Shown here in pieces: positions 7,038-15,384 of a DNA stretch of 64,000 bases. A model generated the notes under the pieces. That model searched no databases. It saw nothing but the letters and a program-made list of their open reading frames with translations, and was not told the DNA's origin. Source of the stretch: JACVRN01 sp036389255 (lineage in GTDB: Bacteria > Acidobacteriota > Blastocatellia > Pyrinomonadales > Pyrinomonadaceae); the NCBI GenBank assembly GCA_036389255.1, contig DASVQI010000009.1:13664-77663 (forward strand), in the 5' to 3' direction. The position numbers and the translations under genes were made by a program. How positions within the stretch are numbered: the first letter of the stretch is position 1; every line of letters starts with the position of its first letter.

Positions 7038-8717
7038 ATGAGCAAGGCGGTACAAGTAGCGGCCGGGCCGGGAGTGCGCCGCCTATCCGGACTGCGTGAA
7101 AGAGCGCGCGCCGCTACACCCACACGGGTAGAGACGGCGCTGGCCCTCGCGTCCTCATTACTTCTCATACTCTCCTTCCCGGACTTCAACCTGTGGCCTC
7201 TGGCTTGGGTAGCTCTCGTCCCGCTTCTTATTATCGTAGCGCGTAGACCGGAAGCCCCGCGTGCTTTCCTGCTCGGCTGGCTGATGGCCACGGTCTTCTT
7301 TTTCGGCTCATGTTACTGGCTGACTTACGCGATGGTGCGCTACGGCGGCATCCCTGTCTGGATAGCCTACCCGCTTCTGATACCGGGCGCGATGGTGCTG
7401 GGGCTCTTCCCGGCCCTGTGCTGCCTGCTGCTGGCGCGTCTAGTCGTGCGCCGTGGAGCATGGGCGATTCTTCTAGCGCCTCCTATCTGGGCTGCGCTCG
7501 AATGGGCGCGTCTAGGTGTGACGGGCCAGTTGTGGAACGCGGCAGGCTATTCGCAGGCTTACGTGACGCCGCTCATTCAATCCGCTAGCTGGGGCGGCGT
7601 CTACAGCGTCAGCTTCCTGATTGTAGCCGTCAATGCCGCAATCAGCTTCGCACTTGTAAAGAGAACGGGACGCGCCGCGTTGCTCTCCGCTTCGGTCATA
7701 GCTTTCGCAGGCTGCGTGATGTTCGCTTCAAACCTGTACGCGAGCGCTTCTTCCGGCGCGGCCGGGCCCGACGCAGTCGCGGTCGCGGTGCAGCCGAACG
7801 TGCCTATGGAGCCTGTGGAAGACCTAGCGGAAGTGGAAGCGCTAGCTGAGCGACACAGGACTTTGACACGAGAGGCGTTAGGTCGCTGGGAGCAAGAGGG
7901 CAGGCTGGACAACGGTGGCGCGGGAAAGATTTACGGGGCGCAAGGTGAAGCGCAAAGTTTAAGGCAGTCTGTGCCGCGACTGGTCATCTGGCCTGAGTCG
8001 CCCATGAACTTCGCCTATGAGAACGACACGAGCTTGCGCGAGTGGACAGCACGCTTCGTAAGGGAGAATCGCACGGCTCTCATACTCAACTCGCTTGAGC
8101 CTGCTCCGGCGAACGGAGCATATAATTCAGCCGTGATGGTCAATGAAGAGGGCCGCAAGGTCGCGCAGTATGATAAGATTCGCCTGTTGCCGTTTGGCGA
8201 GTACGTGCCTTTGCCGCGCTGGCTTCCGGGCGTGAACATAATCCCCGTTATGGTGGGAGACTTCACGCCGGGCGCAGAGTACAAGCTGATGCAGGTATCT
8301 GATGTGCGCTTCGGGGTCTTCATCTGTTTTGAATCGGCGTTCCCGTCCATCTCGCGCGAGTTTGCCAGAGGCGGCGCAGATGTTTTAATCAATATCTCTA
8401 ACGACGGTTACCTCGGGCCTACGCCCGTGATGAGACAGCATCTTGCGAACACAGTCTTTCGCGCAGTGGAGACGGGCCGCCCCGTGTTGCGCGTGACGAA
8501 CACGGGCATCTCCGCCTATATCACGCCGCGAGGCGAGGTCATAGGCGCGACCGGGAGTTTCAAGCCGGACGTGCGCGTCTGGGCTGTCAACCGCTCGACC
8601 GGCGGCAAGACTTTTTACACCAGATACGGCGACCTCTTCGCGGGACTCTGCGCCGCGCTGAGCCTGCTCGCACTTGCAATGACTATAAGAAAGTCTAGAG
8701 AGTCTGGAGAGTCTTGA
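7038..8717 (+). CDS. lnt: Apolipoprotein N-acyltransferase Lnt
   Basis: Lnt transfers an acyl chain from phospholipid to the N-terminal cysteine of apolipoproteins in the inner membrane, the last step of lipoprotein maturation in Gram-negatives. The 559-residue protein has about six N-terminal TM helices (residues 35-230) followed by a periplasmic nitrilase-like domain. The Glu-Lys-Cys triad is visible as E320 (VIWPESP), K380 (QYDKIRLLPFGEYVP) and C430 (FGVFICFESAFP). A last TM helix at about 533-550 anchors the C-terminus. ATG 7038 follows GGAAGAGT. The final codons (RKSRESGES) lie inside the left arm of the inverted repeat at 8692-8771, so the tail sequence is probably not functional. Length is normal for the family. 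Confidence 0.95.
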   Translation: MSKAVQVAAGPGVRRLSGLRERARAATPTRVETALALASSLLLILSFPDFNLWPLAWVALVPLLIIVARRPEAPRAFLLGWLMATVFFFGSCYWLTYAMVRYGGIPVWIAYPLLIPGAMVLGLFPALCCLLLARLVVRRGAWAILLAPPIWAALEWARLGVTGQLWNAAGYSQAYVTPLIQSASWGGVYSVSFLIVAVNAAISFALVKRTGRAALLSASVIAFAGCVMFASNLYASASSGAAGPDAVAVAVQPNVPMEPVEDLAEVEALAERHRTLTREALGRWEQEGRLDNGGAGKIYGAQGEAQSLRQSVPRLVIWPESPMNFAYENDTSLREWTARFVRENRTALILNSLEPAPANGAYNSAVMVNEEGRKVAQYDKIRLLPFGEYVPLPRWLPGVNIIPVMVGDFTPGAEYKLMQVSDVRFGVFICFESAFPSISREFARGGADVLINISNDGYLGPTPVMRQHLANTVFRAVETGRPVLRVTNTGISAYITPRGEVIGATGSFKPDVRVWAVNRSTGGKTFYTRYGDLFAGLCAALSLLALAMTIRKSRESGES

Positions 8718-8771
8718 GAGTCAAAACGTTCTTCTCTCAAGACTCTCTAGACTCTCCAGACTCTCTAGACT
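8692..8771. repeat. Long inverted repeat built from AGTCT/GGAG units
   Basis: Left arm 8692-8720 and right arm 8734-8771 are reverse complements, the right arm having one extra 9-nt unit. Each arm is itself a run of short degenerate tandem units (agtctagag, agtctggag, agtcttgag). It lies between lnt and prfB, covers the last nine codons of lnt and may act as a terminator hairpin. Confidence 0.85.
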
Positions 8772-8787
8772 CGAATTCGGAGGGGTG

Positions 8788-9898
8788 ATGTTAGAGACTT
8801 TATCAATTCAGGATTTGCGGGCATCGTATGAAGCCTTGCGCTCGCGCGTGGAACAGCTCGGGAGGTTTCTTTGATGTCCCGGCCAAACGCCTTGAGCTTG
8901 AGCGTATAGAGACGCAAGCCTCCGCGCAGGATTTCTGGAACGACCAGGAGGCGGCGCAGAAGATGATGTCCGAGCGCAGCCGTCTTGAGCGCGCTGTGAC
9001 AAGACAGGCCGAGTTTGAATCCTCAATCGAGGACGCGGGCGTGCTCTTTGAATTCGCGGAAGAGGACGAAGCGTCGCTCTCAGAGCTTCGCTCTCTGCTT
9101 GAGCGGTTGGAGAAAGAGATTGGGCAGGCCGAGACTGAGATGCTGCTGGGCGGCGAGAACGACCAGCTTAACGCCATCTGCACGATTCATCCGGGCGCTG
9201 GCGGCACGGAGTCGCAGGACTGGGCCGAGATGCTGCTGCGCATGTACCTGAAGTGGGCCGAAAGTCGCGGCTTCAAGACGGAGATAATAGATTACCAGCC
9301 CGGTGAAGAGGCCGGAATCAAGAACGTCACCTTTCGCGTGGAGGGCGAGTACGCCTACGGTCTTCTTTCCGCCGAAGCGGGCGTGCATCGGCTGGTTCGC
9401 ATCTCGCCCTTCGACCAGGCGGCTCGTCGTCACACATCTTTCGCCTCGCTCTTCGTCTTCCCGGAAATTGACGAGAACATAGAGGTGGAGATTAACGACA
9501 AGGATTTGCGCGTTGACACGTATCGCTCGACGGGCGCTGGCGGCCAGCACATCAACACCACCGACTCGGCCGTGCGAATCACGCACATGCCGACGGGGAT
9601 AGTCGTGGCCTGCCAGAACCAGCGCTCGCAGCACCAGAACCGCGCCGTGGCCATGCAGGTCTTGCGCGCACGGCTCTACGAGCTTGAGATTGAGAAGCGT
9701 CGTGCTGAGACTGCGGAGCTTGAAGCCAACAAGCAGGATATCTCCTTCGGCTCGCAGATACGCAACTACGTGCTCGCGCCTTACCGCCTTGTCAAGGACG
9801 CGCGCACAAAGCTTGAGCGCGGCGACGTTGACTCTGTACTTGGCGGCGACATAGACGACTTTATCAAAGCCTATCTGCTCTTGCGCCGTGCGGCGTGA
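8788..9898 (+). CDS. prfB: Peptide chain release factor 2, with programmed +1 frameshift
   Basis: RF2 recognises UGA and UAA and triggers hydrolysis of the finished polypeptide. Translation starts at ATG 8788 (GGAGGGG just upstream; GTG 8785 also possible), reads 28 codons (MLETLSIQDLRASYEALRSR and so on) and meets an in-frame TGA at 8872-8874. A +1 shift at CTT-T then continues as DVPAKRLELERIE to 9898, giving about 369 residues. The peptidyl-hydrolysis motif GGQ is in STGAGGQHINTTDSAVRI, and the UGA-discriminating SPF tripeptide is in RISPFDQAARR. The shift makes RF2 synthesis autoregulatory: low RF2 causes pausing at TGA and favours frameshifting. Coordinates should be read as join(8788..8871,8873..9898). 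Confidence 0.96.
8860..8875 (+). promoter_or_regulatory. prfB programmed +1 frameshift site
   Basis: An internal Shine-Dalgarno-like GGGAGG (about 8860-8865) sits 3 nt before the slippery CTT (8869-8871) and the TGA stop (8872-8874), followed by T then GTC. This is the classical RF2 arrangement of SD, spacer, CTT TGA, with the downstream frame one base ahead. Confidence 0.93.
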
Positions 9899-9905
9899 GA
9901 AGAAG

Positions 9906-9948
9906 AGAGGCTAAAGGCTAGAGACGAGTCACTAGCTTCTTAGCCTCT
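9906..9948. repeat. Short inverted repeat between prfB and ftsK
   Basis: Arms 9906-9921 (AGAGGCTAAAGGCTAG) and 9932-9948 (CTAGCTTCTTAGCCTCT) pair with one bulge. Both arms contain two GGCTA units. Same style as the other intergenic hairpins in this window, and a plausible terminator for prfB. Confidence 0.75.
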
Positions 9949-9978
9949 AATCTCCGGCCAATGCTTTTTGGAGCGAAT

Positions 9979-12564
9979 ATGGCAACTACACAAACGGACG
10001 TGCGGACTAAGGGGAAAGAAGCGCCGAAGAATACGCGACGCAATGAGATTATAGCCATAGCCATCTGTGCGCTCGGCGTGCTGCTGGCCCTGTGCCTTGT
10101 CTCCTACAGGCCAAACGACCCTTCATGGAACACTGCCTCTGCTGCCGAGACTCATAATCTTGTGGGCAGAGTCGGAGCCAACGTCGCAGACCTGCTCTTC
10201 CAGTCCGTAGGACTGGCCGCGTATCTTCTTCCGCTTCTGCTGCTGGCCGCAGCATGGCGGCGCTTTCGCACCCGGCGGATACGCGCCCCGCTCTCGCGCG
10301 TCACGGGTCTGGTCACACTGGTACTATCGGCCTCTGCCCTTCTGGCCCTCTCAAGCCTAGGGCCTCTGATTGATAAGAGCTTCAGGCCGGGCGGCGTGGC
10401 CGGGACGCTCATAGCCGAAGTGCTGGCGGGCGCTCTCAACACCGTCGGCGCGAGCGTGCTGCTGTCGGCGCTGGCATTGACGGGCCTGCTGCTTGCGACC
10501 AACTTCTCTCTGGTTAAAGCATGGGAAAGCTTTGGCAACGCCTTCGGCAACCGCTTCCACTTCTTCCGCACTATGCCGGAGCGCTTTAGCGCATGGCGAG
10601 CCGAGCGTCGCGCTCGCGCCCTCGAACGCGTGGAGATGCGCCGGGCTGCTCGTGCCGAGCGCGAGGCCGTAAGCAAAGAATTCAGACGTGAAACCGATAA
10701 GACGGGAGCCGAGCGCGTCGCTGAGTTCATGCAGGAGACTTCGACGCAAACGGCGCAGTCTCTTTCCGCAAGCACCGCCATACGTAGAAACGCCGCAGCG
10801 TCTCAGGCTGAAACCGAGTCGCCCACATTGGGCGATACGGAGTCGGTCACCGCAGCTTCGCTTCAATCCGCCGCGAACGTCTCAGAAGGCGTCGCTGTCA
10901 CCACGCAGCCCGTCGTGGCCAAACGCGGCGCGGCCGTCGCGGCCTCTTCCGCCGCTCAGACGGCTGAAGACGCTGAAATCGAAGAGATGGTCAGGGACGC
11001 GGCCGTCGTGCGAACCGAAATCAAAGATGAAGCAGGCACGCGTCAGGACTCCAAGACGTCTGAGCGCTCGCGCCGCGCAGCCGCGCCTGTAGGCTATGAT
11101 GATTACAGGATGCCTGAGCTTGAGTTTCTCAACTCTCCGCCGCCGCACAGCGAGCAGGCCGACGAAGAACTGCTTGGCCTCGCCACTCGCCTTGCCGAAA
11201 AGTGCAAAGAGTTCAACGTCACGGGACAAATCAAGCACATCTGCCCCGGCCCCGTCGTCACCACCTACGAGTTCAAGCCAGACCCCGGCGTTAAATACTC
11301 TCGCGTCACGGGTCTGGTTGACGACCTCTGCCTTGCGCTCAAGGCCGAGTCCATACGCATAGACCGCATGCCCGGCAAGCCGCACGTGGGCATAGAGGTT
11401 CCCAACCCGGAGCGCGAGACTATACACCTGCGCGAAGTCGTGGAGTCGCGCCAGTACCGCGAGTCGGAATCAAAGATAACAATCGCTTTGGGGAAGACCA
11501 TTGACGGCTTAAACTACGTGGCTGATTTAGCACGCATGCCGCACCTGCTGATTGCTGGCGCAACCGGCACGGGTAAATCCGTAGCCGTCAACTCTCTCAT
11601 TGTCTCCATTCTCTACAAGGCGCGGCCCGACGAAGTTAAATTCATACTCGTTGACCCGAAACGCCTTGAGCTTGGACTGTACGAAGGCATACCGCACCTG
11701 TCCACGCCCATCATCACGGAGCCCAAGCGGGCCACTGTCGCTCTCAAGTGGGCCGTGCGCGAGATGGAGGAGCGTTACAAGAGGCTTGCGGGCTGGAGCG
11801 TGCGAAACATAGACGGCTTCAACACGGAGGTCGCGCGCCGCAACTTCGCCAAGGACTACGACGACAACGGAGAGCCTCACAAGCCTCTGCCCTACATCGT
11901 CATCATCATAGACGAGCTTGCGGATTTGATGATGGTTTCAGGTCACGAGGTAGAGGAATCAATCACGCGTCTCGCGCAGATGGCGCGCGCCGTCGGCATT
12001 CACCTTGTGCTTGCCACACAGCGCCCGTCCGTAGATGTCATCACCGGCTTAATCAAAGCCAACTTCCCCTCGCGCATCTCCTTCCGCGTCTCTTCAAAGG
12101 TTGACTCGCGCACCATCATAGACGCCAACGGCGCGGAGCAGCTTCTGGGCCGTGGCGACATGCTCTTCCTGCCGCCTGGCACCTCCCGCCTCGTGCGAGT
12201 CCACGGCGCTTACGTGGACGAGACTGAGATAGGCCGCATAGTCTCGCACATAAAGGCTCAGGGTGAGCCTTCCTATGATGAGTCCATCACGCAGACGGAA
12301 GAAGAGGCCATGGGACTCGACGGTGCTTCGGGTGAGCGCGACGAGTTGTTCGAGGACGCCCTTCGCATCTGCGTGGAGATGAAGCGCGCTTCTACCTCCG
12401 TGCTTCAGCGCCGACTACGCATAGGCTACGGGCGCGCCGCGGCCATTCTGGACATGATGGAGCGTGAAGGCTTCATAGGGCAGGCCGATGGCGCACGCCC
12501 CCGCCCCGTTCTTGGCCGTGCTTACGAGATGATTTCGGATTGGGACGAGCAGGAGCAGGGATGA
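9979..12564 (+). CDS. ftsK: DNA translocase FtsK/SpoIIIE
   Basis: FtsK is the septal ATPase that pumps chromosome DNA through the closing septum and promotes dimer resolution. I use ATG 9979 (GGAG 6-7 nt upstream) for 861 residues. The N-terminus has four TM helices (about residues 20-180) that place it in the division septum. A charged, Ala/Glu-rich linker of about 200 residues follows. The motor domain carries the Walker A motif GATGTGKS near residue 527, Walker B YIVIIIDELADL and the LATQRPSVDVITG segment. The C-terminal winged-helix gamma domain, which reads polar KOPS sequences, ends with RRLRIGYGRAAAILDMMERE. Length and order are normal. It stands alone between prfB and comEA with hairpins on both sides. 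Confidence 0.95.
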   Translation: MATTQTDVRTKGKEAPKNTRRNEIIAIAICALGVLLALCLVSYRPNDPSWNTASAAETHNLVGRVGANVADLLFQSVGLAAYLLPLLLLAAAWRRFRTRRIRAPLSRVTGLVTLVLSASALLALSSLGPLIDKSFRPGGVAGTLIAEVLAGALNTVGASVLLSALALTGLLLATNFSLVKAWESFGNAFGNRFHFFRTMPERFSAWRAERRARALERVEMRRAARAEREAVSKEFRRETDKTGAERVAEFMQETSTQTAQSLSASTAIRRNAAASQAETESPTLGDTESVTAASLQSAANVSEGVAVTTQPVVAKRGAAVAASSAAQTAEDAEIEEMVRDAAVVRTEIKDEAGTRQDSKTSERSRRAAAPVGYDDYRMPELEFLNSPPPHSEQADEELLGLATRLAEKCKEFNVTGQIKHICPGPVVTTYEFKPDPGVKYSRVTGLVDDLCLALKAESIRIDRMPGKPHVGIEVPNPERETIHLREVVESRQYRESESKITIALGKTIDGLNYVADLARMPHLLIAGATGTGKSVAVNSLIVSILYKARPDEVKFILVDPKRLELGLYEGIPHLSTPIITEPKRATVALKWAVREMEERYKRLAGWSVRNIDGFNTEVARRNFAKDYDDNGEPHKPLPYIVIIIDELADLMMVSGHEVEESITRLAQMARAVGIHLVLATQRPSVDVITGLIKANFPSRISFRVSSKVDSRTIIDANGAEQLLGRGDMLFLPPGTSRLVRVHGAYVDETEIGRIVSHIKAQGEPSYDESITQTEEEAMGLDGASGERDELFEDALRICVEMKRASTSVLQRRLRIGYGRAAAILDMMEREGFIGQADGARPRPVLGRAYEMISDWDEQEQG

Positions 12565-12578
12565 AAAGCAGTCTGAAG

Positions 12579-12613
12579 GATGAAGTAAAAGGAATTTCTC
12601 CTTATCTTTCATC
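12579..12613. repeat. Imperfect hairpin downstream of ftsK
   Basis: GATGAAGTAAAAGGA (12579-12593) pairs imperfectly (about 11-12 of 15) with TCCTTATCTTTCATC (12599-12613). Likely terminator of ftsK and a weaker member of the intergenic hairpin family. Confidence 0.5.
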
Positions 12614-12655
12614 ACTACGCTCTTATGCTTGTTTTTCTGTGACATAGTTTTGAGA

Positions 12656-12692
12656 CTTTTCCACAGTTTCTGTGGAAAAGCCTGTGGAAAAG
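12656..12692. repeat. DnaA-box-like repeat cluster
   Basis: CTTTTCCACAG (12656-12666) forms an 11-bp perfect hairpin with CTGTGGAAAAG (12670-12680), and a second CTGTGGAAAAG follows at 12682-12692. Each contains TTTTCCACA or its complement, one mismatch from the TTATCCACA DnaA box. It lies directly upstream of the comEA-like gene. It may bind DnaA as a titration or regulatory site, or simply be a hairpin. Confidence 0.5.
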
Positions 12693-12699
12693 AAGCCTT

Positions 12700-13152
12700 T
12701 TGAGGTTACAAGTTTCTGAAAAATTTAGACTTCTAGCGTTTTGCACACATCGGCTGCATTTTTTTCGGTTTCGTTTCGAAGAGCGATTTGCGCGGATAGA
12801 GCCACGGCTGCACTTAGCCGGTAGCCTCCCGGCGCTGTCTCTTATCAGCACTCTTTTTCTCCTTTCATCAACTGCCTGCGTCAAGTTGGCACACACGCCC
12901 CCTGCCCGCGCAAGTCAGATTGCGTCGGCTCCCTTCTTAGACCCTGAGCGTGTGCCGCAATCGCCCGTCAACATCAACACCGCTCAGGCGGAAGAGCTTG
13001 AGCGGCTTCCGGGCATAGGTCGCGCTCTGGCCGCTCGCATCATCGCCTTCAGGGAAGAGTACGGGCCGTTTCGGCGGGCGGAGCATTTGATAATGGTGCG
13101 CGGCATAGGAGACAGGCGCTTCCGGCGTCTGCGCCCCTTCATCACAGTGTAA
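12700..13152 (+). CDS. comEA: ComEA-like helix-hairpin-helix lipoprotein
   Basis: ComEA binds incoming double-stranded DNA in the periplasm during natural transformation. The C-terminal 65 residues hold the diagnostic tandem helix-hairpin-helix: VNINTAQAEELERLPGIGR, then AARIIAFREEYGPF and LIMVRGIGDRRFRRLRPFI. Before it a hydrophobic stretch ends in LSSTAC, a lipobox, so the protein is probably a lipoprotein with mature Cys near residue 60 of this reading. The start is uncertain: the TTG at 12700 is the only standard start codon in frame upstream of the signal, and it leaves an unusually long, basic N-terminus. The TAA stop overlaps the ATG of the glycerate kinase by one base. comEC lies 3 kb downstream on the other strand. 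Confidence 0.75.
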   Translation: MRLQVSEKFRLLAFCTHRLHFFRFRFEERFARIEPRLHLAGSLPALSLISTLFLLSSTACVKLAHTPPARASQIASAPFLDPERVPQSPVNINTAQAEELERLPGIGRALAARIIAFREEYGPFRRAEHLIMVRGIGDRRFRRLRPFITV

Positions 13153-14645
13153 TGAAGCCGCCTGAAGCCGACCTTGAAGGTTTACGCCGCGCGGCGCGAG
13201 AGATTTTTTTCGCGGCGCTGGAAGAGGTGGATGCCGGTCGTGCTTTAAGCGAAAGAGTTCAACTGGCAGGCACAAGGCTGAAAGTCTTCGACGCTTCCTA
13301 CAATCTGGAAGCTTCGGGCGCGCAGGTTTATTCGGTCGCCATAGGGAAAGCCGCGCGCTCAATGGCTGCGGCGCTGGACAACATTCTGGGAAGCCGCCTG
13401 TCAGCAGGCGTAGTTGCCGCAACGCCTGAGCCGGATACGAACGCGGCGCAACTTCTTCAACAACTAATCTCCGCCGGACAAATCTCTGCCGAAGAGGCAG
13501 GAGCGGGAATCTTTGACGAGATTGTGCGGCGAGCCGTCGAGCAAAGAGGGAGTAGCATTACTTCAAACTCCACACGCCTCTCTTCTCGCTGGACTTTTTT
13601 TTCGGGCGGGCATCCTCTGCCGAATCAGGGAAGTCTTGATGCGGCGCGAGCCGCGATTCAGTTGCTGCGCCGCGCAGATAAGACAGGTGCGCTCGTTCTC
13701 TTTCTCATCTCCGGCGGCGGCTCCGCATCCTTTGAGTTGCCGGTTGATGCCCGCATCACGCTGGAGGATTTACGTGAAGCCAATCGAGCGCTCGTTTCGT
13801 GCGGGGCTACGATTGCCGAGATAAACTCCGTGCGCCGAGCCTTCTCCGCCGTCAAAGGCGGACGCCTTGCCGCATTTGCTCCCCGTGCGCGTCATGTAAG
13901 CCTGATTGTCTCCGACACGAATCCCGGCGAAGAATCAACCGTAGCGTCAGGCCCGACCTTTGCGCCGCCCGAGAATGCGCCGCGTGCGCGCGAGGTCGTC
14001 AAACGTTATCAACTGGAGCGAAGGCTCCCGCCCTCTGTCCTTAGCGTTGTGATGGAGGCATCAATCGAAGATGAAAGTACTGCTGCCAGTCCTGACTCTA
14101 AGCACTATCTACTTTTAGACAACGGCTCGGCCATAGAGGCTGCGCGGCGTGAAGCAGAGGCACGCGGCTTCGTAACTGAAGTTGAGGCCGACATCATAGA
14201 GCAATCAATAGGCGACGGGTGCTCGGAGCTTCTCTCAAGACTCTACGACGGCAAGGCTCGAAACAGAGGCGAGGTCTTCTGTCTCATCTCAGGCGGCGAG
14301 TTTGCCTGTCCGGTTAGAGGCGACGGTGAGGGAGGCCGCAATTCCGAGACTGTGCTGCGAGCGGCGCTCGATTTAGAGAAGCGGCGACGCGCAGCCTCTA
14401 CATCAGGCACGGCGCACACGGTCATGCTCAGCGCGGGCACGGACGGCATAGACGGCAATAGTATGGCGGCTGGCGCGATTGCCGACGAGACTACATTAGA
14501 GCGAGCAAGGAAGCGCGGCATGGATGCTCAACGTTTCCTTGAGCGAAGCGACGCGTACGCCTTCTTTCATAAGCTGGGAGACGCGATTGTGACCGGGCCT
14601 ACGGGGACGAACGTGCGCGACCTCAGAATCATGCTGGCCGTGTGA
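13152..14645 (+). CDS. gck: Glycerate 2-kinase (MOFRL family)
   Basis: This class of enzyme phosphorylates D-glycerate at C2 using ATP to give 2-phosphoglycerate, feeding glycolysis from serine, glyoxylate or sugar-acid catabolism. The 497-residue protein has the N-terminal DUF4147 domain (VYSVAIGKAARSMAAALD; SGGHPLPNQGS; LFLISGGGSASFELP) and the C-terminal MOFRL domain (LISGGEFACPVRGDGEGGRN; VMLSAGTDGIDGNSMAAGAI). The glycine-rich ISGGGSA loop and the conserved GTDGIDG motif are both intact. ATG at 13152 overlaps the comEA stop, so the two are translationally coupled, though a functional link is not obvious. Length is slightly above the usual 420-450 residues because of a longer N-terminal half. 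Confidence 0.88.
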   Translation: MKPPEADLEGLRRAAREIFFAALEEVDAGRALSERVQLAGTRLKVFDASYNLEASGAQVYSVAIGKAARSMAAALDNILGSRLSAGVVAATPEPDTNAAQLLQQLISAGQISAEEAGAGIFDEIVRRAVEQRGSSITSNSTRLSSRWTFFSGGHPLPNQGSLDAARAAIQLLRRADKTGALVLFLISGGGSASFELPVDARITLEDLREANRALVSCGATIAEINSVRRAFSAVKGGRLAAFAPRARHVSLIVSDTNPGEESTVASGPTFAPPENAPRAREVVKRYQLERRLPPSVLSVVMEASIEDESTAASPDSKHYLLLDNGSAIEAARREAEARGFVTEVEADIIEQSIGDGCSELLSRLYDGKARNRGEVFCLISGGEFACPVRGDGEGGRNSETVLRAALDLEKRRRAASTSGTAHTVMLSAGTDGIDGNSMAAGAIADETTLERARKRGMDAQRFLERSDAYAFFHKLGDAIVTGPTGTNVRDLRIMLAV

Positions 14646-14781
14646 CCCGTAGGGCCAGTCGCCCCGCGCTTCTTCCTCAAAAGATTGACCGCGCGCGTCT
14701 CTCGCCGTTACTATTCAACGTCCGTAGAGCAACTGAGTCTCGCAGCTTAAGGCAACACAAGTTTTCCGGGAGGCCATCAAG

Positions 14782-15366
14782 ATGTCCACTAGCGTCGAGC
14801 AGCCGAATGTTACTCCTCGTGCCGAAGATAAAGCGCCGCCTTCATCATTTAATCTGTTTCTGAAGCGGCTGAGCGAGATGCGCGAGCCGCCCCTGCTCGA
14901 AGACCTTCACGATTTGCTTCACGATTTGACCCTGACGGAAGAAGACCTGCGCCCGCACAGGGGCTTCAAGGCCGGAACCTACGCACGCCACCGCGTCTTT
15001 CGCAACGAGTTCGTAGAGTTTCTAGTGCTATGCTGGCGGCCCGGCCAGCGCACGCCGATACACGACCACAACGGCTCTTATGGTGCCGTGCGCGTCTGCG
15101 AGGGCGTAATGTGGGAGACTATGTTCGACCTTGACGAGACACGCACCCTCTTTTATAAGTCGGCGCGGGAATGGAAGCCGGGCGAAGTCACGGGCGCTGA
15201 CGTTCCGGACATACACCTGCTGGGCAATCCCGAAGTGAGCGGCCAGAACCTGATTACGCTTCACCTTTACGCGCCGCCCCTTAACGTGCTCAATACCTAC
15301 AAGGTCGGAAGCTCCGAAGTCGGCCACTACAGGCCGGACGAATTCACGGACGGAGCCGGAATCTGA
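14782..15366 (+). CDS. Cysteine dioxygenase-type cupin protein
   Basis: The 194-residue protein resembles cysteine dioxygenase type I (PF05995), a non-haem iron enzyme that oxidises the thiol of cysteine or related thiols with O2 to a sulfinate. The cupin iron-binding motif is visible as TPIHDHNGSYGAVRVCEG, with two His separated by one residue and the Cys that can form the Cys-Tyr crosslink, and the third His as DIHLLGNPEVSGQNLITLHL. ATG 14782 is preceded by GGGAGG. Bacterial members include 3-mercaptopropionate dioxygenases; I cannot tell the substrate from the sequence. modA follows after 18 nt, so the two may be cotranscribed. Confidence 0.82.
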   Translation: MSTSVEQPNVTPRAEDKAPPSSFNLFLKRLSEMREPPLLEDLHDLLHDLTLTEEDLRPHRGFKAGTYARHRVFRNEFVEFLVLCWRPGQRTPIHDHNGSYGAVRVCEGVMWETMFDLDETRTLFYKSAREWKPGEVTGADVPDIHLLGNPEVSGQNLITLHLYAPPLNVLNTYKVGSSEVGHYRPDEFTDGAGI

Positions 15367-15384
15367 AAAAGCAGACAACGAAGA

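Noticed and set aside
8692..8771. CRISPR-like short tandem repeats
   Set aside because: Units are 9-10 nt, degenerate, without spacers, and arranged as an inverted repeat; no cas genes anywhere in the window.
10152..10866. Long antisense frames inside ftsK
   Set aside because: Shadow frames caused by high GC and third-position bias; they disappear into the strongly supported FtsK reading.
12656..12692. Chromosomal origin of replication
   Set aside because: Only three imperfect boxes, no AT-rich unwinding region, and no dnaA, dnaN or gidA neighbours.
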